This document shows, one piece after another, positions 9,732-21,107 of a stretch of 64,000 bases of DNA; positions within the stretch are counted from its first letter, which is position 1; every line of letters begins with the position of its first letter. The notes under the pieces were generated by a model. The model made no database searches. It was not told the origin of the DNA and was given only the letters and a program-made list of their open reading frames with translations. The stretch lies in contig JADNRY010000139.1 in NCBI GenBank assembly GCA_015501585.1, positions 1-64,000 of the forward strand, in the 5' to 3' direction. This DNA is from Rhodocollybia butyracea. Lineage: Eukaryota; Basidiomycota; Agaricomycetes; Agaricales; Omphalotaceae. A program made the translations under genes and the position numbers.

Positions 9732-10512
9732 TCAATCCCAAGCTGGGCTCAGCTGGTTTTGGTGAACAAACTCGAACACCGTCTCCCAGTTCCGGCATAT
9801 ATGCGTCTGCCCTATCCCGTCTGTCCCTTTCAGAGTCCCATTAACATCAACATCTAAAGCGTCAAGCGTGGTATCCGATGCGCACAATACCGCCTATCAG
9901 CAATTTTAGTGATCCCAGTAGTGTTAGAATTGAAACAGAAATTACCTGTCTAAGGAAGTTTAAACAGTGCTCTGTATGATCAGATATCTCGTTCATGAGG
10001 ATTGTGTTGCGAAGGATCTGGAGACAATGCATCTGATGAAACATGCTGATACCAAACGGACGCCCTACGACGAATATCCATTCAAGCACAACCAAGTCTT
10101 CCGGAAAGATAAGGCGCACCTTTGGGACCGAGCTTAACAAATCCGTTGCCCTTGGGAAATACATCCATCGCGCGCCACTGCGCCCAGGACTCGAAACCTG
10201 CGAGAGAGAATGGCTCCGAGGTCTCGAATGTTAGCGCAACGGGAGGAACATGAAGAGGCAGCATGACGGGGTAGTCGTTTCCTTCGTAGCCTACTGCCAT
10301 TAGAGATTTGAATTTCTTAGTAGAACAATAACTTGCGTACTGTGACTACCCATATTCTCAGAGGTTTCCCGAAGAAGTTTGGAAGCGACGAGAAGGTTCA
10401 TGATGCAGCTTGCAAACAAAGAGAAAATCAAAGCGATGACAATGGTCCTGGGGAGGGCCCAGTATTTTCGAGTCATGATGGACAGAAAAGGCTCAGAGAT
10501 GTAGAATGACAA
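9732..10512 (-). CDS. UstYa-like oxidase (DUF3328), candidate RiPP cyclase
   Basis: Four exons (10512-10350, 10293-10120, 10064-9946, 9893-9732) give 205 aa. A second in-frame Met (10476) would give 193 aa. The protein has an N-terminal transmembrane anchor (IVIALIFSLFASCIM) followed by a lumenal domain with family landmarks: VGYEGNDYP, LPLHVPPVAL, FPKGNGFVKLGPKG, SMFHQMHCLQILR, DHTEHCLNFLRQ and CASDTTLD. Both HxxHC motifs thought to bind metal (HQMHC and HTEHC) are intact. Characterised members such as UstYa/UstYb and the phomopsin homologues catalyse oxidative macrocyclisation in dikaritin biosynthesis. The gene is on the same strand as the 13-repeat precursor and 1.4 kb upstream of it. A role in modifying that peptide is inferred. 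Many basidiomycete DUF3328 proteins have unknown substrates. Confidence 0.88.
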
Positions 10513-10894
10513 GAGGGTGCAGGGTGGGGTGAGTGCAGGGTTTAATTATGGAAGCTTATGGAAGAAGCAAAGATCGGAGGTTTAGATACGTGGGTTCGCC
10601 TTAACTAAGCATTCACCCAAACTCCACCTCGGTAATATTATTGACTTCTATCACTCGACTACTTGGAAATCGTTCGCTATCGTTCGATCTATGCCCTCAA
10701 AGAACCTCGGAGGACCACTCAAGCTATCGCCGGTCTTAAACTGAAGCAACGGCAGTGCCCAAAGAGGATTATTCAAGGACCGGTGTTGATTTCAGAGTAG
10801 CTAAAGAATATCTACGCCGATATGATTGAACTATATACGGGTCGTAACAGGGGAGGATGAATATCAGAATTGCTGCTGTGTTTCGTCATAGCAT

Positions 10895-11880
10895 TCAACG
10901 AAGTTCTTGCAAGTCAATCGCTGCACAAACGGATCGAAAGAGACACTCAATAAGGAGACACTTAATACAGAAAGATGGCACAACTTACACAAAGGGGGAT
11001 CCGAAAACACCGTTTCAAACTCTAACCAGCATCCGCTATCCTCCACCGCATCTGCAGAACAAGCAATTTCGACGTTCGTCTCTTTCTTGCCCCCACATCC
11101 AAACCTCGGCGTTGGATCCCTCAGCTGCCACCCTGTATCGTACGATCTCAGATAATCTTCTGTAAAGTTGAGTGTTCCCAAAAGATTGAGACGCTGCGGA
11201 CGGGTGTCCCAGGTGATTCCGGACTTTGGGAGGGCGGTGACGTTCCATACTTCGAGCGCAGAGATGTTACCAGTAGATACGTAGGAAGTCTTACCGCCAG
11301 CGGCAAGGGCGGATGCATTGCTCACAACGGCTTCAATGTAACAGGACGCCGTAGGAGAAAGGTTGGTCACCCAGTGGAAGAATGTAGAATCCTAGACTCA
11401 CAAAACAGTCAAGATGAGCACGAATATGTACGAGGAACGGCGTACGGTACCACTAATGACAACATGACTTCCGGGAGTTTTCACTCTACTAGGTTCGTTT
11501 GAGTTAACGTTGACAATCCGACCTGAAAACCACATCTTTGGAGCTTAAAACCGATATAAATATGACCGCGTGTATCATGAAATGAAGGTGCACGAACATT
11601 TCTTCGACGCCAACAATATATCTGCTTGATCTTTGTTGGGATACGGTGTGAGAAATGTGAGGCCGTTAAGCGTTCTTGGAAACATGGTCGTCATGAAAGA
11701 TAATCCGAGAAGGCAAAATGAGACTGAGATTGCTAGGATCGAAAGGATGGCTGAAAGTATGGATACGGTCCTGGCATGTCTTGGGTGGGGGACAGTAGGC
11801 AATGGCGGCCAATCTTCCCTTGCGTCTTCAGATATGAGGGGGATATAGTCATCGATGGATGAGATTTTCGAGCGGCGCAT
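10895..11880 (-). CDS. Single-pass membrane protein with lumenal cysteine-containing domain, unknown function
   Basis: Four exons (11880-11598, 11543-11446, 11391-10989, 10920-10895) give 269 aa in frame. Residues 1-40 are cytoplasmic and include an acidic DDYIPLISEDARED stretch. A transmembrane helix follows (VSILSAILSILAISVSFCLLGLSF), and the remainder is predicted lumenal or extracellular. It contains IVNVNSNEP, several N-x-S/T glycosylation sites, GTLNFTEDYLRSYDTGW and a C-terminal RFGCGGKKETNVEIAC...GCWLEFE region with paired cysteines. The topology and the YxPL-type tail resemble those of UstYa-type proteins, but no HxxHC motif is present, so I do not call it DUF3328. It is the next gene upstream of, and on the same strand as, the UstYa-like gene. 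It could be a partner in the RiPP locus or an unrelated surface protein. Confidence 0.65.
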
Positions 11881-14153
11881 CCTCAGAGTTGCTCAGACCT
11901 TAGCAGATGGAAGGGCGACGGGACCTCGAAAGAAAGCTGGCAATTGTGGATACCGAACTGGTTAGAGTTTACGCGGCCGGGTTTGACGTAGGCTATAGTC
12001 TTCTTTCTGATCTGGATGTTTGGAGAAGGGGAAGTAAAAGGATGTAAAAGGATGTAATCCACCGATTGGTAATAAGCCCATCTGCGAAGTTGCTCACCTT
12101 CGAGAATCAAGGGTCGTAATTTTCGAGAATATCTCGCAATCAGGTACCGAGCAAGCACTACAGCTTCACCTTATTTCCACCTAACTTACACGAGCCAACA
12201 CGACAAGCTGGTGTAAACGGTTTGTATTCATTTTCGGTTAAGATGTTGTCAGATGCTGTTTATACAATACTGTATGATATCGCCGGGTTATGGAGCGTTG
12301 CCCGTGAATTTCATTTTTTTGAGAAGATGGCTTATCAAAATGGTGATGCCAGCAAAGCGCGGACGCGAAGAATTCGTTTACATGGCAGTTCTGTTACGCG
12401 CTACCGGGTGAGGAGTACTGGAGTACCAACGATTGATCTGGAGGAGAATTTGGTGTGGAGGAAGAGCTTGCGGCGGCACTTACAGATGTCGAATCGTAGA
12501 GGAACCAAGAATGGCTAGTTCGTCCGAGAAAAAGACATAGCCATGCATCTGTGCCAGCGGAGAAATCGACACGGCCATGCTCATCCATGCTCCGAGAGCA
12601 TCACAAGTGTTTGGAGTCGATAAATTCGACGAAATTAATCGTTGATAGTTTTTGCTAAGGGGAGACCAATGATCTGATCAATCTCGAGAACCATCACGTC
12701 AACGGCACTGGCCCCGGTAGCGACTCTGACTGGTGGGTTTGATCTGGGTATCGGACATTGCTAACTTACTAATATTAGTAAGCTGTATCCAAATCTACCT
12801 AAGACAGCAAGTTTTCGATTTTGGGGTGCAGCCAGGAAAGAGAACGGATGAAGGAGGAGAAGACGATGTCGGTGGCAGTGGAGGCTCCTGAGTGGACGGA
12901 AGTATTTACGGGAAGGGCAAAGGAGTGGCGCGGATGCGCTCATAGCCCCAGTCAAACTTCCCGTACTATCGATATTGCGTTCAAAATGGAAGAACCTCAT
13001 GACTCCAACGATTCATGGCGGGGAGAGAACACCGTTCCGAGATATCTCTCAACCTTAGAACGCAGTCTCGGCAAACTCTCCTTCCTAATCAATATCCAAT
13101 CTTCACTTTGCCGTTCCATGCGTTTCCAGCTACCGAAGACAAGGACAACGGTTATCACGAATGATCGAGATCCTTCAGATCTCTCCTTTTCATCCAAGTT
13201 CGCCAGGTATTCCAAGTTCGCCAGGTATTCCAAGTTCGCCAGGTATATCATCTCCGGGAGGTACGACGTGCCAGAGGCGGTTGAAGCTTTGAAGAGCGGA
13301 CATATTGAATAGACCAAGTAATTCGACTCTGGTATTGAGGTAAACACTCGATGAGGAGGTGTCAGACATGGCCAAATCAGGTTTACAATACAGTTCATGC
13401 AAAAAACTGAAGTACTGATGCCGAGACCGATATCGTGAAATCGAAGAAACGAGACGCATGTAGATTCATGTAGGGTACAACTAGAGCTGGAATTGTCGAC
13501 TAGGAAAAGATATATAGAATCATGGTGCGTGAAAGCGATAGGCAACCAAAGTTTTGAGGGCTTAGCGCTTAGGAGGTGTCTATGCGCATCGTAGGAGACT
13601 GCGTTTTTGAAGACTGTTGAAACCCGTTCTTGAGTCAAAATTCAGGATTCGTCAGTACTACAAATACACGGAGAGCATAGATAGTCATTCACCTATTCTG
13701 CAGATCACAGTTCCCCTTAATTATCGCTAGTACGTCTTCCAAAGGACATTTGGAATAGCTCAGAATCGATATTGGAGAGGTCATGTCGCGGTACTCATTT
13801 TCAATGAGTATGAGTAGGTTCAAGGTTGCAACGCGTTCGTGGTCACGGTGCGGCAAGATTCCCACGTGGCATGCTTCCTTGAACATGCCGGCGTGCCGAT
13901 CTCACTCAGTCGCGACAAAGGAAGCCGTATACTGCATGATGCTCCCGTCTACAGTGCTTAAGGTAGTTGATGGTTAAAAGCAAAGAGCCTTAGAGCGGGC
14001 TGGGCTGGCTCTGTGGAGCTTCAAGGCTCTCGACTCTCTCTCAAGTTCGCTGTTTGTATTCCCGAATCATGGACACATACTGTTCAACTCATCAGTACAA
14101 GACCGTATAGACTGCCCGATGATGGAGCTTTTAACCTCACACAAGAGAAATGC
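11881..14153. other. Region without a recognised gene
   Basis: A 213-codon minus-strand ORF (13638-12997) and a 65-codon one (13886-13689) are open but show no domain, signal peptide or splice structure that I can support. The larger ORF contains a YLANLE tandem repeat from the 18-bp minisatellite. They may be remnants of a decayed gene. Confidence 0.4.
13193..13246. repeat. 18-bp tandem repeat, 3 copies
   Basis: The unit TCCAAGTTCGCCAGGTAT is present three times without mismatch. Confidence 0.95.
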
Positions 14154-14527
14154 TCATTGCTCAAGGCAACCCCCAACAGAAGCCTGTAGCTGTATCCCGT
14201 TGAGGGTTAGTTGCAATAAAATAAAATTCTCGAGTAAATATGTACGTACCGGGGGATCCGCAGGCTCAAAATTTCCAGAGCAGCACCAGGGGCCGACGCC
14301 GTTGGCTACGGCCCCCTCACAAACAAACGAGAGTGCCACCTACTCAACTTTTAACACAGAATCTCAACCGCCAGAAAAGATATATTAGATGCGAAGGTAG
14401 TGCTCTGGCAGGAGAAGAGCTGTCCAGCCCCTATACCGGAACCAGTGGATGCGAAATTACACGAGGTAGCATAAGTGGTCCAAATGGCGGCAGCGAAGAG
14501 GGAGGCAAGAGCAAAGGGGAAATGCAT
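14154..14527 (-). CDS. Small secreted six-cysteine protein, copy 1
   Basis: Three exons (14527-14393, 14339-14250, 14189-14154) give 86 aa. It has a signal peptide (about 20 residues, starting MHFPFALASLFAAA), then SCNFASTG, LFSCQS, VCEGAVANGVGPWCCSG and a C-terminal ASVGGCLEQ, with six cysteines in the mature protein including a CC pair. The paralogue at 15438-15813 has the same exon lengths after the signal peptide and the same cysteine spacing. The first intron would have to use a GC donor (TTC|GCATCT) where the paralogue has GTAGGC. That is a poor donor, so this copy may splice badly. The function is unknown. It resembles effector-like small secreted proteins and is not a hydrophobin, which has eight cysteines in a different spacing. 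Confidence 0.72.
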
Positions 14528-14581
14528 TGTACTTTTCTCGGAGTCAACTCGGAGTGAGTGACTCCAATGCTACATTCAGTG

Positions 14582-14591
14582 GCTTATATAC
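14582..14591 (-). promoter_or_regulatory. TATA box of small secreted protein copy 1
   Basis: The minus strand reads GTATATAAGC 55-64 nt upstream of the ATG at 14527. Confidence 0.55.
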
Positions 14592-15437
14592 AGGAGGTTA
14601 CTGAATCGGCATCCAGCGTCGTGCTCTGCAGACCCAAGTAGTTAAACTTGCAGAGAAGACCCAAAGACCTGGGTTGACAAAACTGGGACAGGCGACTTGA
14701 GAACCTGAACAAGGCCCGCTGACTGTGGAATCGTGGATGGAACGGTGTTCTTTATAGTCCATAAGGAGATGCTGATGCTAAATTTAACACGCTTGGCCCT
14801 TCGATATGTATCCTGATAGATAGATAGATCGATTGAGCTGTGCTGCCGCAAGGTCAAGGTACGGTAGGTACCAGTAGGTACCTTGTACCTTCGATTAAAT
14901 CAACGACCTCCCAAGTTTATTGAGTCAAGATTCCCCTTGTCTCAGGATGGAGGCATGTGCAGTTATCTCGATCTGGATTGAGATCATTTCCCCGTCCTCG
15001 GTGGTTGACAGCGATACAAAATACGATCATACAACGAACTCAGCGTTCAGCGCTTCAGCTGTGATCCAGATATCACCTAGAAGAAGGGTCAGTACGGGCC
15101 TTCCTCGCAGCGGGGGAAGAGAGACGTGAACATCTTGAACGGTGGGGAAGCTTTCTCAACATACGCCTTCGCTCTTTCCCTCGCTGACATGGTGGGGATT
15201 TCGAAGGCCGATGAGCCAATTCTTTTGAGATAAGTCAGACTTCTTGACCTACACTCCGTGCCCGCATGGGTTTGTGATCGTAGTCGTCAAAGCAGTGGGT
15301 GTGGCGGAAGTCCACCTTCCGACCTATTCCGAGTTTGCTTATCAAAAACATCTTTATAACCTACTAAAAAAAGACCACAAATGACCATACAATACAATCT
15401 CTCATTTCCAACTTTCCTGTCGGATGATAAGTAGAGG
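14592..15437. other. Intergenic region between the two secreted-protein paralogues
   Basis: A short GTAGGTACC repeat lies near 14864-14890. I see no supported gene. Confidence 0.5.
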
Positions 15438-15813
15438 CTAAGCTTCAAAGCAACCCCCAACGGCACTTGGTTCCTATATCATGTTGAACTTTAATTCCAA
15501 TAAAATGAAATAAACAGGAATATGTATACGTACACCGTCTTCCGCTGGGAAGAATTCTCCTGAGCAACACCAGGGGCCGACGCTGTTTGCTACGGCTCCG
15601 TTGCAAACATCCGAGAATACAACCTATTTGAGATCAACGTAAAAATTCCATCCCGCAAAAAAAGGAAAGGCCTACGAAGTCAACGCTTGCGCAGGAGTAG
15701 AGTACTCCAAGACCTGTTCCGGTCATACCGTTGAATGCAAAGTCACAGCTGGTGGCATAAGTCGAGCCAATGGTAGCAGCGAAGAGGGATACAAAAGCAA
15801 AGGCAAAACGCAT
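15438..15813 (-). CDS. Small secreted six-cysteine protein, copy 2
   Basis: Three exons (15813-15676, 15623-15534, 15473-15438) give 87 aa, all with GT-AG introns in phase 0. The signal peptide starts MRFAFAFVSLFAAT. The mature part has SCDF, LYSCAS, VCNGAVANSVGPWCCSG and AVGGCFEA, so the six cysteines align with copy 1. Conservation of the PWCCSG core and of both intron positions shows a local tandem duplication of about 1.3 kb. Secretion and disulfide bonding are inferred. No known effector family is recognised. Confidence 0.82.
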
Positions 15814-15884
15814 AGTGTGATTGAGCTGCAGTGGCTGGTTCTTAGAGTGGGTGGCTCTAATGCTACATTCAAGTATTTTGAACG

Positions 15885-15894
15885 GCTTATATAC
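15885..15894 (-). promoter_or_regulatory. TATA box of small secreted protein copy 2
   Basis: The minus strand reads GTATATAAGC 72-81 nt upstream of the ATG at 15813. Confidence 0.55.
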
Positions 15895-17867
15895 AAAATC
15901 GCAAGGCGAGTATGCTAAATCGGCATCCAGCCCACACTGTGGAGACCAGGCTCACAGACAGGACCCAAAGACATGGGTTGACAGGGAACTGTCCTTTGTT
16001 GACAAGACTTAGACAGGCAATAACTTAAACAAACTTGAAGCCTCGTAATTAGAGGGTCTGATGCGCTAATGCTAACGCTGATTTTGAAAGTTCTTGCCGC
16101 TTCGAAATGTATCCTGTGACTCCGGCCAAGGTGCCTTGCCAAGATCCGAGTCGCGTTCGGAATTGGTTCGGAACCAGGATCGCCTTCGAGTCATTGGGTT
16201 TCTTTTTCGTTAATGTAAGTTCTCATTATCTACTGAAGAAATGTCGATACTTCCTTAGAAACAGCCCTGGAAATACTTGACTCTGGCCAACACGATCAAA
16301 GCACGATTGCCTTCTGCAAAAGTGATCGCCGAACTGCCGATTGTGTACACCGTACACGGCATTCATCTAAATTTTCGAGATCAGCTCTCCGCCGCAATGC
16401 CGCCTTCGCATCTTTTCTATAGTACAAGAGCTTGCACCTGTCGACTTACATTCACCTTACTCATGGGCCTGGCGGCAACTGTGAACAGATCCCTCACGAC
16501 TTTGATAGGGAACAAACCTAACAATGTCAGAGAGATCGCGGTAAGCCTGACTTGAGGTAACTGCTTTGGGTTGGAATGGAAGTTCGAATGAACGCATGCT
16601 ATCCGGTGCTACATTATTAGGCACATCTTGGACACGTCGTTCCTGGAGAGTCAGCCGATGAGAGAGTACGCTGGAATTAGGGTTCTTCGGCGAATCTATG
16701 GGAAGCAAAGTGAGGCAGTCGAGTTCAGGGTCCCAGTCAACTTCGAGTTGAAGTTAACATGCAGCGGAGCCAGCGCTAAATGCACACAGAGACTTTTGCC
16801 AACCTGAGTAGTAGAAAGTCATGGTCAGAACTTTATCGCCGAAATTACCCACAAGGCAAGCTTTCATGTAATCAACAAGTAATATCAGTGGTGGCAAACT
16901 CTTGGCAAAACTGAGGAATTATCTCTAGTCACGACGACAATTTTTATTGCAGTCTTTGATACCACCGGGTTCGACCCAGGAGAACTGGCAGGATTAATCA
17001 ACTGCAGGACAAATAGCGTGAGTGACAGCACCTCCTGAGTCCTTCGCCAGTCCGCAGCTTGAGCGCTCCCAGCTTACACTTAGCCTCTGTTTCTGCCTTA
17101 CTGTTGAACAAAGTAGAGCTCCGGTTAACCAATCCAGCCATCCATATTCATTATCCACCAGATCCGATGGAGGACGAATATCAAATACAGCCTCGCCTCT
17201 CCTCGCTACCGTGACGGTTTAGGCTGATCCTGAAAAACTGGAATCTGGATGAACATTGAGTACGAATCTAGGATCGCGTTAAAACAAGCTCGTAGGGTCC
17301 TGTGTATGTATCGGTACCGTATCGTATCGACTTCGGTTGCCCATGGACGGTCATCTCTTAGTCCGCTCAATGTGAAATGCTCTCTTTGGTGAATAAGGTT
17401 CTGTGCTCTCATACCCTATGCACTACGACTAGCCTCGATCTGCAGCCCATCTCCCCTACTCCGCTCCATAAATCACCCTGTCGTGGGGCCAGCTATGTAT
17501 ACTCAGGCTAAGGAGTATTAGCATGGGAGGAGTACGAATGCGGATGAGAGTAGAGAGGATTTCGACTGGAGAATGCTAAGCCGACGCGACGGCTCGACTG
17601 CCAGGACTCGCGATTTGAATTCCTGTCTGGTTCTTGCTCAGGTCGAGGATTAAGTATCTACTGTACATAAGTAGTGCAGCAAGTGTCAATATAACCGAGT
17701 TGTTCCAAGAGAATGCTCATAAGAAGCAAAAATCATAACAAAGCATGTGGTTGGGACGGCTTGGATGTGGTAAGTAGGTATGATGAGGCGTGATTTTTGC
17801 AGTAAGTACGAGGAAATAAAGGAATATAAGTTACTTGGATCAGAAAAGGTAGAAATTCCGTACAATT
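15895..17867. other. Region without a recognised gene
   Basis: Short ORFs on both strands (for example 16277-16555 plus and 16457-16708 minus) carry no recognisable motif. Nothing is supported here. Confidence 0.5.
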
Positions 17868-19758
17868 CTACTTGTTATTTTCATCATATTCTCCAGTCCG
17901 AGTAAATGTCTCAGTTACAGTCACCAAAGTCTTTCTGCCCTGTGCCAGAAAAACATTGAAAGGTGTCAATAATAGTAAAAAAATCAAGACTGACCATGGA
18001 AGACAGTTCAAGATCAACGCCTTGACTGACGGTTGGTAACCTGATTGAGTTCGAACCAATAGCGCCCCTTGAAGTTTGAGCAACATAGTGTCTACTATTT
18101 AGCCTATTCCGTGCAACATATCCATCAGTGTCAGATCATACATGAAGTTACGGACGTACATTGCCAACATGCTGTTCATATACACTGCAGTTTCGACATT
18201 TTTAGAGAATTCCGAGGCTTAGAGTTTGCTAAAACGTACATTTGCTGCTTGGTAGAACGCCCAGATAAAAATAAAAAGTCCCAGGGAGCGCAAGGAACTT
18301 GAAAAACTCATACGTGAGCAAATGATAGACACTAACAAGCCCCAAGGAATGACATACCAAAATTAAAGTCACCGCAGCTGTGATTGTTGTTAATAGGCCA
18401 CGGTTCACAGCGTTCACCATGAGCTTTTGCAGGAGAGAGTTTGTTTGGGTGGAGTGATACATGCTATCCACGCCACTGGAAAATTCAGTTGTAATCTCAC
18501 TGACAGATATAAATATGTATGTTTTACCTCGCGTTTCTTGGTCGTTTCCCTCTCAAGATAATAAATAGTGATATCGTGATGAGAAGGTCGCAAGCAAAGG
18601 TGGCGGGAAGTTGCAGGTTAAACAGGGTCTAAAGTAGATGGCAAATAAGCGATGGAGCAAGGTATTGAAGGTAATGAGGTATAGAGGACCTTTGTCACCG
18701 GGAGAGCAGTCAACTCAATCCCCCCATGAGCTATTCCATAGGTAGCTCTACATTAAATATTACGTTGGGAGATGTAAAAGACAGAAATAATAAACTCACA
18801 GGAGTATACTTATACCTTAAAGGCTTTAAGTCAGATGTAAATACTCAAGGTTATGAAACGTACCGAGCCCAGCTGCAATACCCAAGACAGCCAATAGAAA
18901 CTGGAAAAAAGAGTTATTTCGTGAACCGGGTTACAATTGCAGGTCACAAACAATTGGAATAATGATCTTCAGTTTCCTATCGTTCACTAAGTATATAAAC
19001 TTTAGTTCGGTGGTCTGAAGAGTTGAACGTTGAAATGCCACCGACATGTGTATACAACATAGGCAAAATACCTTCAACAGGTCAAAGATCAAAGATCAAT
19101 TTTTGACATTCGGACAAAGAGAGCTTACATCTGAACTGTGACTTCGGAAAGATACTGCGGGACTATAAGCCAACGGGAAGGAAGGACTGACCACCGCTTA
19201 CACTAGATAACTGTTGCGTCTAAAATAAAACCGGATCAGAACACGATTCGTCGGGAACAAGAATATCTATACAGGATAAGTCCTTGAGAGCGAAAAATTA
19301 GCTTGGCTCTGAAGATATGCAGGAAACTCATACCAAGTTATTGACGCCAGATATGGGATTTCTCCAAAGTGATTGACCGCTGTAATATACGTATCCACAC
19401 AAAGTAGAATGGTCTGCACACTTTCGAGAAATCTACAGTAATCGGATTAATCAGCGATAAGTGCGAGTTGAGCAATAGGTGGGGATGTGGTACATGAGTG
19501 CAGTTACCTGTGCCATGGGAGTTAAGTACATCGTGGATTTTTGAGAAAGAGTCTATTTCTGCTTACTATTGTCTTCAAAACCCAATGATCTTTGCGGTAC
19601 CAGTGGAAGTAGAGCCAGGTCTGTAAGAGGCCCATTCCGTACAGCCTGGATCCAAATTAGCGTTAGAAAGAGCTGGAACGGGCGGGAACTAACACTGTTA
19701 GAAAAGAATAGGAGATCAACCAAGGACCAAGAGTCGATACGACAATAGGGTTTGCCAT
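17868..19758 (-). CDS. DUF6534-type seven-helix membrane protein
   Basis: The start is at 19758 (MANPIVVSTLGPW), 35-42 nt downstream of a TATATATA box at 19793-19800. Confident 5' exons are 19758-19694, 19645-19567, 19507-19494 (14 nt) and 19432-19334. They encode LGPWLISYSFLTV, LYGMGLLQTWLYFHWYRKDH and FLESVQTILLCVDTYITAVN. The middle exons around 19150-18880 are not fully resolved, although helix FLLAVLGIAAGL is clear. The 3' exons encode LLQKLMVNAVNRGLLTTIT, LALPGTFYFYLGVLPSSK and LYMNSMLAMLNSRHY, then a cytoplasmic tail ending at 17868. The LYxNSMLAxLNxR block is the hallmark of the basidiomycete DUF6534 family, whose role is unknown and often likened to GPCRs. The 14-nt exon is matched by a 14-nt exon at the same place in the paralogue at 23896, supporting the model. 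Confidence 0.8.
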
Positions 19759-19800
19759 CCTGTGTGCTAAAGCAACAGGCTTTCCCATCCAGTATATATA

Positions 19801-21107
19801 TTGCCCACTTTTCCGTCTTTGGTCTGTCTTTCCCAGTCAAAAAAAAGGGAACATGTGTCCATCTTATTCGCGTCACCTGAACTGAATTCCAGCTGTCCAT
19901 CTTGTGAACTGTTCCGGCCAGAGTACGCTGATTGACTGGAATGATAATGAATCAATGATCCTCGATCCTCGAAAAAAAGATTGGATTTTGCCGCACTAAT
20001 CATAGATTTAGCAGAGGTGATACTTTACGCTGGCCTTGTAAAGTTGTATACTGCCATGTCGTAGCTCACGAAAGCCTGTTAAATATCACTGCATCGAAGA
20101 GCAGCTACGTACCATATTTGTGTTCTGCTGATCCCAATTACCTTCACTCAAGTTGCAACAATGATATGGAATGAGCTCGAGGTCTAACTTAGATCAGCTG
20201 TAATCAATCATAGAGTGCTCGAGGCTCCGCCAATTGACATATGATCTTAAATTCAGGTGAAAAGTCCCTGAGACCCTCCGGACATAACAGGTCATCATCC
20301 GAATAGAAAATTAGTCACACTGCAACTTGGCGAGGGGCGACCAAGCTATTTTTTATTTGGTTTCATACGAATGTGCGGTTTTTGGACGGAATGAGCACAT
20401 ACTTGAATAAACATGAGAGTGATCCACCCAGCAACGATGACTGTACGACCACAAGTTCGCATAACAAGGACTACCCGCCAGTGAATAGTGGTGGGTGAGA
20501 AGGGGCTGCGCGATATCTAACGAGGAGGATTCGGTTGGATAAGTGGAGCTTAATTGTATTAGCGAAAAGGAAAAAAGGATGAAGAAGTAATCAATGGGTA
20601 CTCACGGGGATGGATGAATTTTTTTTGGAAACTAGCAGGCACCGAAACAGCCCTTGGCGAAAAGGAACCCGAAAGAAGGGTGATATCACAAATTTATCAA
20701 TTGCCGAAACCCCTTATCACAGGCGAGTTCACGTTTGAGCAGTATCACTGTACCTGCCGGTAATTCAACCTACAAACACGAGAAGGAGAATGGGCGACGG
20801 AAATGACAAGGCTCGCAAGCTGAATTTTTGAAACTACTGACCGGGCAACCTTTGGTTTCCAAAGTGGCAAAGCCCGTATTATAATTATGTTAAGGATCGA
20901 AATATCGACATAGTATCATTTTCGGGTTCGAATGCTAATCGATTTGAAACGTATTATTTTCGTATAAGCATGACGTGGTTCAAAGAGAAGACTATAGAAA
21001 TCAAAACATCGACCGACAGAAGGAGGAAGGAAGGAAGTAAATTACATAAGGAATTTGATGATTGCCGCGCAAAATAATAGACGCCCATCAGCTTTCCGTC
21101 TGACTCC
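19801..21107. other. Intergenic region between divergent genes
   Basis: This is the shared 5' space of the DUF6534 gene (minus) and the F-box gene (plus). Small ORFs at 19553-20003 overlap the promoter and first exons of the DUF6534 gene and are not called. Confidence 0.55.

Noticed and set aside
10895..11880. Second UstYa (UstYb) gene
   Set aside because: Topology is similar but neither HxxHC motif is present.
12997..13638. 213-codon minus-strand ORF as a gene
   Set aside because: No domain, no clear splice structure, and part of it is translated minisatellite (YLANLE). A decayed gene remains possible.
14154..15813. Hydrophobins
   Set aside because: Only six cysteines with one CC pair are present, not the eight-cysteine hydrophobin spacing.
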